This document shows positions 1-5,336 of a stretch of DNA of 10,236 nucleotides, one piece after another (the stretch's first letter is position 1; each line of letters starts with the position of its first letter). A program made the translations under genes and the position numbers. The notes under the pieces are model-generated. The model ran no database searches, was not told the DNA's origin, and worked only from the letters and a program-made list of their open reading frames with translations. The stretch comes from Candidatus Bathyarchaeota archaeon (lineage in GTDB: Archaea; Thermoproteota; Bathyarchaeia; EX4484-135; B24-G1), in NCBI GenBank assembly GCA_003662535.1, contig QMYG01000016.1, positions 1-10,236 on the forward strand. The letters run 5' to 3'.

Positions 1-251
1 CCGGCGTCGGTGGTGCCTCACTACCGCCCGTCCGGAATGAGGAAGGCGTCCAGGCCGCTGCCCCCCAGACTGGCGATTTGGACGAGAAGATCCCGGTTGA
101 GATAAGAAACCCGATCCGGAGGAAATTTACGGGCGCCGATAGTGCGACCTATGGTCCGTTTCCTACCCCCGGACAGCAGGTCACTCTCCCCCGACCGGAC
201 GCCAGGCGCTGGCAGAAGACCGGGCACGTGAAGATCCTGCAAGTGAGATAA
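1..251 (+). CDS. C-terminal end of an upstream protein with a GINS small-domain-like tail (5' partial)
   Basis: An open frame runs from the left edge (first full codon at position 3) to TAA at 249-251, giving about 82 residues; the start lies outside the window. The first half is Pro/Ala/Glu-rich and looks like a linker. The last ~45 residues contain a run FTGAD, then YGPF, a Gly, VTLP, an Ala and a late Gly-His-Val. This spacing resembles the small beta-rich C-terminal domain of archaeal GINS proteins, whose pattern as I recall it is roughly F-x-G-x-D, YGPF, G-D-x-V-x-LP, A, G. The resemblance is read by eye. Similar small domains also occur at the ends of other replication and phage proteins, so the full protein could be a GINS-like factor, a primase/helicase accessory or something else. 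That it is coding is supported by the open frame ending just before the next gene's ribosome binding site. Confidence 0.6.
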   Translation, partial: GVGGASLPPVRNEEGVQAAAPQTGDLDEKIPVEIRNPIRRKFTGADSATYGPFPTPGQQVTLPRPDARRWQKTGHVKILQVR

Positions 252-269
252 GTGACAGGAGGCTGTGAG

Positions 270-638
270 ATGACGAAGGAGTGGCGTAGCTATCCCCTGC
301 TCTATGGGGAGTACATCTGCCCTGAATGCAGGAGGGAGGAGGTCGCGGTGCGGGACGTCGTGAAGACCCACATCGTGAAGGCCGCAGTGCTGGATGGGCA
401 CTGCAAGAGGCCCGCCCTGCGTGTCTCCGACCTGCTGGTGCGCAGAGACCTACCGGTCTTCCAGTGCCCCTCATGCGGTGTGGAGATGACCCTGAAGCGC
501 GTGGGCGTGACGCGAATCATGCTCTCCACATCGCCCGAGAGGGTGCGGGAGGCCCGCGAGCGAATTGATACCCTCTTGAGGACCCGCTATAGGAGTCTTC
601 AGAGGGTAAGAAGAGAGGAGGTGAATCAAAATGGCTAA
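270..638 (+). CDS. Small zinc-ribbon-like protein
   Basis: Encodes 122 residues from ATG 270. That start has GGAGG at 258-262, seven bases upstream; the in-frame GTG at 252 has no ribosome binding site, so ATG is preferred. Two cysteine pairs, CPEC (C17, C20) and CPSC (C66, C69), lie about 45 residues apart, the pattern of a four-cysteine zinc ribbon. The segment between them is long for a simple ribbon and contains another Cys and a His. The C-terminal third is strongly charged and probably helical (arginine- and glutamate-rich). No family was recognised. Zinc ribbons in viral early proteins often bind nucleic acid or partner proteins, but nothing here shows which. The end overlaps the next gene by 8 bases, suggesting translational coupling. 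Confidence 0.8.
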   Translation: MTKEWRSYPLLYGEYICPECRREEVAVRDVVKTHIVKAAVLDGHCKRPALRVSDLLVRRDLPVFQCPSCGVEMTLKRVGVTRIMLSTSPERVREARERIDTLLRTRYRSLQRVRREEVNQNG

Positions 639-1041
639 GTTCGTGAACTTGACACCGCATGAGATTAGGGTCGTGAGGAAGGACGGAAGCGAGCTGCGTC
701 TGCCGCCCTCGGGACGGGTCGCCCGCCTGAGAACCGTGAGCGTCCCAGTGGGTGAGGTAGAAGGCGTGCCGATTGTCAGAACGGAGCTTGGACATCTCAA
801 TAAATCCCCTAAGCGTCTCCCCGGGCTTTCCCGCGAGGGGGTCCTTTACTCCATAAGTGACCTGCTTGCGGAGGACCTCCCCGAGCCCCAGGAAGGGGTC
901 TTCTACATCGTAAGCAGCATGGTCGCTGAGGCGCTCTCATGGCGCAAGGACCTCTTGGCACCTGACACCTCCCCTGCCTCGGCTGTGAGGGACGAGCAGG
1001 GCCGCATAGTGGGCATCCGCAGGTTCCAGGTCTTCTGGTAG
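631..1041 (+). CDS. Phage-type 'NLTPH' family protein with internal duplication
   Basis: Encodes 136 residues from ATG 631, preceded by GAGGAGGTG at 614-622. The N-terminus (FVNLTPHEIRV, residues 4-14), the PPSG motif at 25-28 and the C-terminal block (LPEPQEG at 83-89, YIVSS, AVRDEQGRIVGIRRF at 118-132) match a family of hypothetical proteins I recall from bacterial phages and some archaeal elements. Its function is unknown to me. The first strand and hairpin look like a small beta domain. Residues 64-83 (starting LPGLSREGV) repeat residues 83-102 (starting LPEPQEGV), and the repeat is visible in the DNA at 817-936, so this copy is longer than I would expect for the family. It sits inside the run of small early genes, overlapping the previous gene and 13 bases from the next. 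Confidence 0.85.
   Translation: MAKFVNLTPHEIRVVRKDGSELRLPPSGRVARLRTVSVPVGEVEGVPIVRTELGHLNKSPKRLPGLSREGVLYSISDLLAEDLPEPQEGVFYIVSSMVAEALSWRKDLLAPDTSPASAVRDEQGRIVGIRRFQVFW
817..936 (+). repeat. Diverged in-frame tandem duplication inside the NLTPH gene
   Basis: Bases 817-879 and 877-936 align codon by codon with a single one-codon gap. Both begin CTCCCCG, share the GGGGTC block and a later TAAG, and end GAGG then CTC. By hand count about 39 of 60 aligned bases and 10 of 20 aligned residues match (L, P, E, G, V, Y, S, A, E and L are shared). The pattern fits an old unit duplication that has since diverged. Confidence 0.6.
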
Positions 1042-1054
1042 GAGGCGTGGTGAG

Positions 1055-1456
1055 ATGGCAGAGCTACTCAGTGAGGAGGAGCTAAGGCAGATGAAGATAA
1101 AGTCAGAGATCTGCAGCATCCTCAGGGAGAAGGCGAGATACCACATTATCTACTACATTCGCCGCGTGCTTTCCAGCGAACGCGGGCCCCAGATGGAACT
1201 GGAGGCGCTCTGTAGTCGCGACGTTGGGGACCCTGTGCGCCTGGGAGATGTCGAGCTGTGGATAGATGCTGACTATCTCGGCGTAGGCGATGTGATAGAG
1301 ATGGAGCCGACGCTCTTCACAGTGCGCTTCAAGACTGGCAACAGGGATGTCCTGAGGAAGTTCGGGCCGTTCTCGGGTCTTTTTGTCAACTGGAACTGGC
1401 CTGAGGTGAAGCTCCAGGAGGAGATAGCGAAGAGGGTAGGGGGGCAGGCGCCATGA
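1055..1456 (+). CDS. Hypothetical protein, 133 residues
   Basis: ATG 1055 follows GGAGG at 1041-1045, nine bases upstream and directly after the preceding stop. The first ~45 residues are charged and probably helical (EEELRQMKIKSEICSILREK region). The middle, from about residue 65 to 110, looks like a beta-rich domain with alternating hydrophobic residues (VELWIDADYLGVGDVIEM, then LFTVRFKTG), followed by GPFSGLFVNWNWPE and a short C-terminal helix. Only two cysteines are present and no CxxC pair. No catalytic motif or known family was recognised. The end overlaps the next gene's start by four bases (ATGA), so the two are likely translated together. Confidence 0.75.
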   Translation: MAELLSEEELRQMKIKSEICSILREKARYHIIYYIRRVLSSERGPQMELEALCSRDVGDPVRLGDVELWIDADYLGVGDVIEMEPTLFTVRFKTGNRDVLRKFGPFSGLFVNWNWPEVKLQEEIAKRVGGQAP

Positions 1457-1701
1457 AGGAGCTAACTTCTGATGACCTGCTTGCGGCCCTTGCGGTGGAG
1501 TCCTTCGAGAAGCGCCACGGGACGCCGCCTGAGGGCACGGTCAAAAGCAGGCTCCGCTTCTCCATCTGGTGGCACCTCAAGGGCGGCAGAAGGCGCCACA
1601 GGGACATGGTGATGTACGGCGAGGGCTTCATGGACGGCTACAGAGCAGCTGTGAGGATCCTGAAACTTGCGATAGGTGAAGAGAGAGGTGATGAAAGATG
1701 A
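1453..1701 (+). CDS. Hypothetical small protein, 82 residues
   Basis: Starts at ATG 1453 overlapping the previous stop, with GGGGGG-type purine sequence at 1440-1444 as a weak ribosome binding site. The protein is basic and probably all-helical: an N-terminal helix (LTSDDLLAALAVESFEKRHG), an Arg/Trp-rich middle (RLRFSIWWHLKGGRRRHRD, residues 33-51) and a C-terminal helix (GFMDGYRAAVRILKLA). The basic patch could contact nucleic acid, but that is inference. No family was recognised. The last four bases overlap the ATG of the next gene. Confidence 0.7.
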   Translation: MKELTSDDLLAALAVESFEKRHGTPPEGTVKSRLRFSIWWHLKGGRRRHRDMVMYGEGFMDGYRAAVRILKLAIGEERGDER

Positions 1702-2078
1702 GGAAACACAGCAGAGCGTGCGAGCTGGCTAACCCCAAGAGTCGCTGCAGGTGCTCCTGCGGGGGCACCCTCCATGGCCTCTCCTGGCAGGGAGACGGCT
1801 CCCCCTATGTCAGGGCCATGCGGAGAGAGCACGGCAGGGATGTCGAAAGGTTCCTGAACCTCGTGAGGGACAGGAAGTTTCGGTGCCACTGCGGCAGGAT
1901 CCACACCTTCCACGGGCTGGAGTTCCAGGGCTACGCCCACGAGTGCGGCCTGAGGGACAGGAATGACAGGAAGTGGTGGGTCTTCTGGGAGTGCCCACAC
2001 TGCGGCCATCAGTGGAGCTTCCTGAAGATCCTGGCGAGGCTGGGGATCTCCCTGGACAAGGAGGGAGAGGTGCCATGA
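1698..2078 (+). CDS. Cysteine/histidine-rich zinc-binding protein (CRCSCGG type)
   Basis: Encodes 126 residues from ATG 1698 (AGAGGTG at 1684-1690 upstream). Metal-ligand candidates come in three groups: CRCSCGGTLHG (C17, C19, C21, H26), CHCGRIHTFHG (C63, C65, H69, H72) and CPHCGHQW (C99, C102, H104), plus H81 and C83. The first and second groups are similar (C-x-C-G...H-G), suggesting a repeated half-site. The leading HSRACELANPKSRCRCSCGG pattern resembles hypothetical proteins I recall from actinobacteria and their phages ('NP..C.C.CGG.LHG'). The enzymatic role, if any, is unknown. The protein ends in an ATGA overlap with the next gene. Confidence 0.82.
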   Translation: MRKHSRACELANPKSRCRCSCGGTLHGLSWQGDGSPYVRAMRREHGRDVERFLNLVRDRKFRCHCGRIHTFHGLEFQGYAHECGLRDRNDRKWWVFWECPHCGHQWSFLKILARLGISLDKEGEVP

Positions 2079-2281
2079 GCGAGCCTCGCGGGTTCTTCTC
2101 AACTCTCCGGCTCACCAAGAGGCTTCGAAAGGAAATAGGCTGCCCCTACCTGAGGGTGCGGGTGTCAGGGCGGAAAGGCAGCTACTATCATTCCTACACG
2201 TGCCTCCACCCGGAGGTCCGCCCGCTGCTGTTCTACACCCACCCTGTGAAGTTCTGCAGGGATTGCAAGCTTAGGAGGTGA
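2075..2281 (+). CDS. Small four-cysteine protein, 68 residues
   Basis: ATG 2075 overlaps the preceding stop (ATGA) and follows GAGGGAGAGG at 2061-2070. The reading frame is open further upstream, but that part lies inside the previous gene in another frame and is not credible. The protein is small and basic (TKRLRKE region). Cysteines sit at C23 (IGCPYL), C43 (YTCLHPE), C61 and C64 (FCRDCKLRR), with H39, H45 and H56 nearby, a plausible zinc-binding set although the first pair is not a CxxC. It may bind nucleic acid; no family was recognised. The last four bases (GTGA) sit within the ribosome binding site of the next gene. Confidence 0.7.
   Translation: MSEPRGFFSTLRLTKRLRKEIGCPYLRVRVSGRKGSYYHSYTCLHPEVRPLLFYTHPVKFCRDCKLRR
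2274..2278 (+). promoter_or_regulatory. Ribosome binding site that decides a TTG start
   Basis: GGAGG at 2274-2278, within the longer purine stretch AGGAGGTGA (2273-2281), lies eight bases before TTG 2287. The GTG at 2278 overlaps this motif and has no site of its own, so TTG 2287 is the better start for the next gene. Confidence 0.6.
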
Positions 2282-2286
2282 TCTCA

Positions 2287-2526
2287 TTGGCCAAGACGAC
2301 ATATCTCGTGCGTGTGTTGAAGTGGAGCGAGGAGTACTACGCCAAGGTCAGGTGCCCCCGGTGCCGCTTCATTGGCATTGTGGACAGGAAGCAGTACTAC
2401 GGCGAGGAGCCCATCCGCTGCCCCCAGTGCGGCTACTCCGACAGGGTGAACTTCAGCGCCCTCAAGGAGGAGGGCCGCTCATTCATCGGCGGCGGAATGC
2501 TCAGGCTGACCCGGGAGAGTGCTTAA
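2287..2526 (+). CDS. Zinc-ribbon protein with a TTG start
   Basis: Encodes 79 residues if started at TTG 2287 (reading MAKTTYLVRV); an in-frame GTG at 2278 would add three residues but overlaps the Shine-Dalgarno sequence. Two CxxC knuckles, CPRC (C23, C26) and CPQC (C45, C48, followed by GY), are 18 residues apart, a textbook zinc-ribbon arrangement with beta strands between (FIGIVDRKQYY). The C-terminus (GGGMLRLTRES) is short and uncertain. Such rubredoxin-like knuckles are common in transcription and RNA-modification factors, but nothing identifies a partner. It lies in the same tight gene run, one base before the next ATG. Confidence 0.82.
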   Translation: MAKTTYLVRVLKWSEEYYAKVRCPRCRFIGIVDRKQYYGEEPIRCPQCGYSDRVNFSALKEEGRSFIGGGMLRLTRESA

Positions 2527-2527
2527 G

Positions 2528-2650
2528 ATGGACGCCGGCCAGACGCGGGAGGATGTGGACGCTCTGTGGGCGGAGATCTACAGACTTGACCGTCTGCTGA
2601 AAAGCATCGAGCGTGATCTCAAGGCCCTGAGGAGGCGAAGGCTGTGGTAA
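2528..2650 (+). CDS. 40-residue coiled-coil-like small protein
   Basis: A short frame from ATG 2528 to TAA 2648-2650 fills the gap between two well-supported genes, with one base to the left and a 7-base overlap to the right. A weak GGGAG site at 2513-2517 is ten bases upstream. The translation begins MDAGQTREDVDALWAEIYRL and continues with a leucine/isoleucine heptad pattern (L13, I17, L20, L23 or L24, I27, L31, L34) ending in a basic cluster of arginines. It would form one amphipathic helix able to dimerise. Without it the stretch would be an unusual non-coding gap in this dense region, which supports a real gene, but it is too short to be certain. Confidence 0.55.
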   Translation: MDAGQTREDVDALWAEIYRLDRLLKSIERDLKALRRRRLW

Positions 2651-3099
2651 GGCTGTGGAAGGGGATGTTCCGGGATGGCGAGAGCCTAAGGGAGTTCGTT
2701 GATGGGTTGATCGAGGAGGACCACCCCGCTGCGGACGCACTCATAGCGTTTCTGAAGCACGGGATGATCTTCACAGACCTTGGCAACTTGATCATCTCTC
2801 AGAGCCTTCTAAAGAAGGTTTTTGAGGCCCCCTCGGGGGAGCCACATGAGCAGAAAGCCAAGTGCTCAGCCCTGCTAATCATAAGCAGGGGGGAGGCAAG
2901 GGAGACGCTTATATGTGAGTACTCCTCCTTTCCGAGTGTCAGCGTAGTAGCGTCGCTTGAAATCCTCACCGCCGCGCTGAACGTGCTTAGGAAGCAGGAC
3001 CCCGAGAGGGCCCACGTGCTGAAAGCAAACATGCGCGATGCGTTGCTGGGCAGAAGACCGCCTTCTCTTCGCACTGAGGACCTGGAGGGATATGCGTGA
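2644..3099 (+). CDS. Hypothetical alpha/beta protein, possible paralogue of the next gene
   Basis: Encodes 151 residues from GTG 2644, with GAGGAGG at 2629-2635 eight bases upstream; a later ATG (2665) lacks such a site. The protein begins with a helical part (ESLREFVDGLIEEDHPAAD, AFLKHGM). A central strand CSALLIIS (residues 74-81), the strand ETLICEYSS and a long hydrophobic helix (VVASLEILTAALNVL, 101-115) follow. This layout recurs in the neighbouring downstream protein, as does the pattern L..E..P...AL near the N-terminus. No catalytic motif or known family was recognised. Its codons appear to use A/T third positions somewhat more than the genes on either side, judged by eye. Start and stop overlap both neighbours. 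Confidence 0.75.
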   Translation: MVRLWKGMFRDGESLREFVDGLIEEDHPAADALIAFLKHGMIFTDLGNLIISQSLLKKVFEAPSGEPHEQKAKCSALLIISRGEARETLICEYSSFPSVSVVASLEILTAALNVLRKQDPERAHVLKANMRDALLGRRPPSLRTEDLEGYA

Positions 3100-3455
3100 A
3101 TGCCACGGCTATGGATCTGCTGAAGGAGGCAAACCCCGAGCTCCACAAGGCCCTGGTTGGGATGGTCAAAAGCATGAAGGAGTGCGAGGAGCGGGGAGAA
3201 AGCTTGTTTGGAGAGGACTTTAAGGTGGTCCTTGCTGTGTCCGCGACTGACAAGAACGTCTCGAACATGCTAATAACCCACAACGCCGGCCCGCTGGATG
3301 TGCTGGCTCTGCAGTTCTGCTTCCTAATGAGGCTTCGCGGGCTTTTCGCCGAGGTGGATGCGGCTTCTGGAAAGAGCGACTCGCTTAAGACCTTCGAGTC
3401 CGCCGTCAGGCTCTTTCTCGGCAGTTCCCCGGATGAGAGCAGGGAGGTGGTATGA
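3096..3455 (+). CDS. Hypothetical alpha/beta protein, possible paralogue of the previous gene
   Basis: Encodes 119 residues from GTG 3096, overlapping the previous stop (GTGA), with GGAGG at 3084-3088 seven bases upstream. The order of elements is an N-terminal helix (MDLLKEANPELHKALVGMVKSM), the strand FKVVLAVSA (42-50), the strand SNMLITHNA, a long hydrophobic helix (LDVLALQFCFLMRLRGLFAEV, 67-87) and a C-terminal helix (TFESAVRLFLGS). This matches the order in the upstream neighbour and suggests an old tandem duplication. The strand-strand-helix core could be a small profilin/roadblock-like alpha/beta fold, but that is only a shape impression. Function is unknown. The stop overlaps the integrase start, so translation is probably coupled. 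Confidence 0.75.
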   Translation: MNATAMDLLKEANPELHKALVGMVKSMKECEERGESLFGEDFKVVLAVSATDKNVSNMLITHNAGPLDVLALQFCFLMRLRGLFAEVDAASGKSDSLKTFESAVRLFLGSSPDESREVV

Positions 3456-4453
3456 TGGACGTAGAGGGCTGGATCAGCTGGCTGAGACGGAAGAAGGCCC
3501 CCACGACAATCTACGTCTACACGGCCTACATGCGGAAGTACATCGATTTCTGCGAGGCCCGCAGGCTGGACCCCGAGAGGGTAGAGAGCGTGGACGAGTG
3601 GGTGGGCCACATGCAGAAGAAGGGCCTCACGCCCGCCACGATCAACACGCAGTTCTACGCCGTGGCATCCTACTTCACCTACATAGGCCGGGGCCAGGAG
3701 GTCCTCAGGGTCGTCAGGCCGTCCGTCAAGCAGCGGCGAATTGAGATCTATCAGCTCGACGAGGCCTGGAGGCTGATTGACCTCGCGGGCACCAACCCCC
3801 ACATCAAGGCAATTCTCACCCTCCTGCTGATCAACGGCCTGAGGCTGGGCGAGGCGCTGACGCTGCACATTGATGACATTCTCCAGCCGAATTGGAGCCG
3901 GCCCCCTTCGGAGTGGGAGCCCTACACCATCGAGGGCACCCCCTGCATATACGTGACGAGGGAGAAGGTCCGCGAGGGCATTGACTTCGGCCTGGAGCCC
4001 ACGCAGGAGGAGGTCATAGAGGCCGTGCGCAACACGCTTCGTGCCCGCGAGGACCTGCAGGGTGGCGCGTGGAGGGAGCTGAAGCGCAGTGTGAATCTGC
4101 CTAAGGAGGACCGACCGCACAGATGGTACCTCTTCTACTCTCCACACAGTCCCCGGGGCTACTACGACCCCTCAGGCGTGCGCAAGCACCTCGGACGCCT
4201 GTGCAGGATCTTGGGCATTCCCTACCGCTCGCCACACAAGCTCAGACACACGCGTGCAACGCACATCATCGCCGAGACGGGCGACCTGGCCGCTGCCCAG
4301 CAGTTTCTGCGACATCGCAGCATTGCCACCACGATGCGCTACGTGCACCTTGCACCCCAGCTTCTGATCAAGAAGATCCCAAAGGTCGAGCGACCGGAGG
4401 CCTCAGGGAGTGAGGAGAAAGATATAAATAGCGGCGAGGAGAAGGAAGAGTAA
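3452..4453 (+). CDS. Tyrosine recombinase (integrase)
   Basis: Encodes 333 residues. ATG occurs at 3452 and 3455; with GGGAGG at 3442-3447 the second has the more usual spacing. Residues 1-85 form an N-terminal SAM-like core-binding domain (TTIYVYTAYMRKYIDFCEAR, then TPATINTQFYAVASYFTYIG). The catalytic domain shows R131 (INGLRLGEALTL), a candidate hairpin Lys near K172, the HxxR box H262-R265 (SPHKLRHTRATH), H288 (FLRHRSIATTMRY) and the nucleophile Y297. Family members join DNA at att sites through a 3'-phosphotyrosine link. The stretch between R131 and H262 is about 130 residues, longer than the roughly 95-115 of XerD, lambda Int or Cre, with an insert containing Pro/Trp-rich and charged segments (about 145-235). 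The tail from 313 is acidic. No split of the gene and no att site or tRNA was seen. The overall form is close to archaeal Xer-like integrases. Confidence 0.95.
   Translation: MMDVEGWISWLRRKKAPTTIYVYTAYMRKYIDFCEARRLDPERVESVDEWVGHMQKKGLTPATINTQFYAVASYFTYIGRGQEVLRVVRPSVKQRRIEIYQLDEAWRLIDLAGTNPHIKAILTLLLINGLRLGEALTLHIDDILQPNWSRPPSEWEPYTIEGTPCIYVTREKVREGIDFGLEPTQEEVIEAVRNTLRAREDLQGGAWRELKRSVNLPKEDRPHRWYLFYSPHSPRGYYDPSGVRKHLGRLCRILGIPYRSPHKLRHTRATHIIAETGDLAAAQQFLRHRSIATTMRYVHLAPQLLIKKIPKVERPEASGSEEKDINSGEEKEE
4423..4430 (+). promoter_or_regulatory. Candidate archaeal TATA box inside the integrase 3' end
   Basis: TATAAATA, preceded by purine-rich GAGAAAGA that could serve as a BRE, stands out from GC-rich surroundings. 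It begins 45 bases before ATG 4468. Transcription starting about 25 bases downstream would leave a short leader that still holds the GGAGG ribosome binding site at 4455-4459. The same bases encode part of the integrase acidic tail, so chance is possible. Confidence 0.45.
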
Positions 4454-4467
4454 AGGAGGCACGTGAT

Positions 4468-4926
4468 ATGCCCGCCGCTAGGATTCGTATCAAGATAAAG
4501 GGAGAGACCTATGAGGTCTATGAGGAGGGCGAGCCGTGGGTGGCGGAGCGCATGGGCCCTTTTGACATAGGAACGCACTACGCTCACAGGGTCTGCATCA
4601 GGAAGGACGGCCGCGAGGCCTGCACGGACTATCACACGTCCGTGACGGAGTACCTGAGCGGGAAGAAGTACATGACGGAGGAGGACCTCCTGCTGGCCTT
4701 CCGAGCCATCCTGGAGGACCTCAGCCTGTCCCTGCTGGACTTCGAGGACCTCGTGGCGGAGCTGGGCCTAGAGCACGATGCAGTCAAGGCCCACAGGACC
4801 TACGAGGCCCTGCAGGAGATGGCGGAGAAGTTCTTCAGGGAGGGTATCTTCCCGCGTGACGAGAGGGCCCTGATTGACCTGATGGCCGAGCTGATGTGCG
4901 CCCGCGGAGGTAAGGAGATATGGTGA
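4468..4926 (+). CDS. Phage-type hypothetical protein, 152 residues
   Basis: ATG 4468 follows GGAGG at 4455-4459 by eight bases and is the first gene after the integrase. The N-terminal half is beta-like (RIRIKIKGETYEVYEEGE, then THYAHRVCIRKDGREACTDYHTS at about 36-58). The C-terminal half is helical: EEDLLLAFRAILED, LLDFEDLVAELGLEHDAVKAHRTYEALQ (about 89-116) and ERALIDLMAELM. The sequence 'DYHT...DLL..F..ILED....FEDL..ELG...D..KA..TYEA' resembles a widespread group of uncharacterised phage and plasmid proteins with the pattern FDYHTG, then DVL, then FEDFC-E-GYD-DS-KA--Y-AC. I know no function for that group. The gene overlaps the next one by seven bases. Confidence 0.8.
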   Translation: MPAARIRIKIKGETYEVYEEGEPWVAERMGPFDIGTHYAHRVCIRKDGREACTDYHTSVTEYLSGKKYMTEEDLLLAFRAILEDLSLSLLDFEDLVAELGLEHDAVKAHRTYEALQEMAEKFFREGIFPRDERALIDLMAELMCARGGKEIW

Positions 4927-5336
4927 AACCCCGTGAGGAGCCCTGCCTGAGCTTTTCCTACCCCTTCAGGCGTCAGCTCTGCGTGGGAGAGGTCCTGCGC
5001 GGTGCAGAGCGCATTCCCTACGAGCTGGGCCTCCGGGACGGCAGCATGGTCATGTCTCGAATGATCAAGTACGGCAGGGAGGACCTGATGTTCTACGTTG
5101 TCTATGACGCCCGGGGGGTGCCCATTACATGGGTGAATCGGCGGTTGCAACCCCCCCGCCAGACCTCCGAGCGTGAGGTGCTGGAGTGGATCCGGGGCCG
5201 CATCAGGACCCTTCGAAGCTTCCCGGGCGAGTCACGCTTCATGGACCTGTCCCACGTCTACGTCCTGGCGCTCAAGCGTTACGACCGCGATGCGGTGGTG
5301 GTGTCCGACGTCTTCGAAATGGAGGGATGGTCATGA
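4920..5336 (+). CDS. Hypothetical protein, 138 residues
   Basis: ATG 4920 follows GGAGG at 4906-4910 by nine bases; GTG at 4923 is an alternative with AAGGAG close by. Apparent structure: an N-terminal beta part (CLSFSYPFRRQLCVGEVLR), a strand pair LMFYVVYDARGVPITWVNRRL (about 56-76), a helix TSEREVLEWIRGRIRTLRSF (82-101) and a final strand HVYVLALKRYDRDAVVVSDVFEM (112-134). Mixed alpha/beta of this size is compatible with a small compact domain, but no motif or family was recognised. Two cysteines (C9, C21) are not arranged as a metal site. It is ATGA-coupled to the following gene. Confidence 0.75.
   Translation: MVKPREEPCLSFSYPFRRQLCVGEVLRGAERIPYELGLRDGSMVMSRMIKYGREDLMFYVVYDARGVPITWVNRRLQPPRQTSEREVLEWIRGRIRTLRSFPGESRFMDLSHVYVLALKRYDRDAVVVSDVFEMEGWS

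Noticed and set aside
1638..2102. A - strand open frame over the cysteine-rich gene
   Set aside because: It is a shadow of the conserved CRCSCGG-type gene, and its sequence has no motif.
2907..2916. TATA-like CTTATATG within the gene at 2644-3099
   Set aside because: It is inside a coding region and no start lies at promoter distance with a separate ribosome binding site.
2987..4147. A long open frame (about 386 codons) on the - strand opposite the integrase and its upstream neighbours
   Set aside because: It lies antisense to a gene with clear catalytic residues, spans several + strand genes, has no ribosome binding site in context and encodes a low-complexity Leu/Arg/Pro-rich sequence typical of GC-rich shadow frames.
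4440..4470. Search for a tRNA or attachment-site repeat beside the integrase
   Set aside because: No tRNA-like sequence or matching direct repeat was seen; an att site may lie inside the gene or outside the window.
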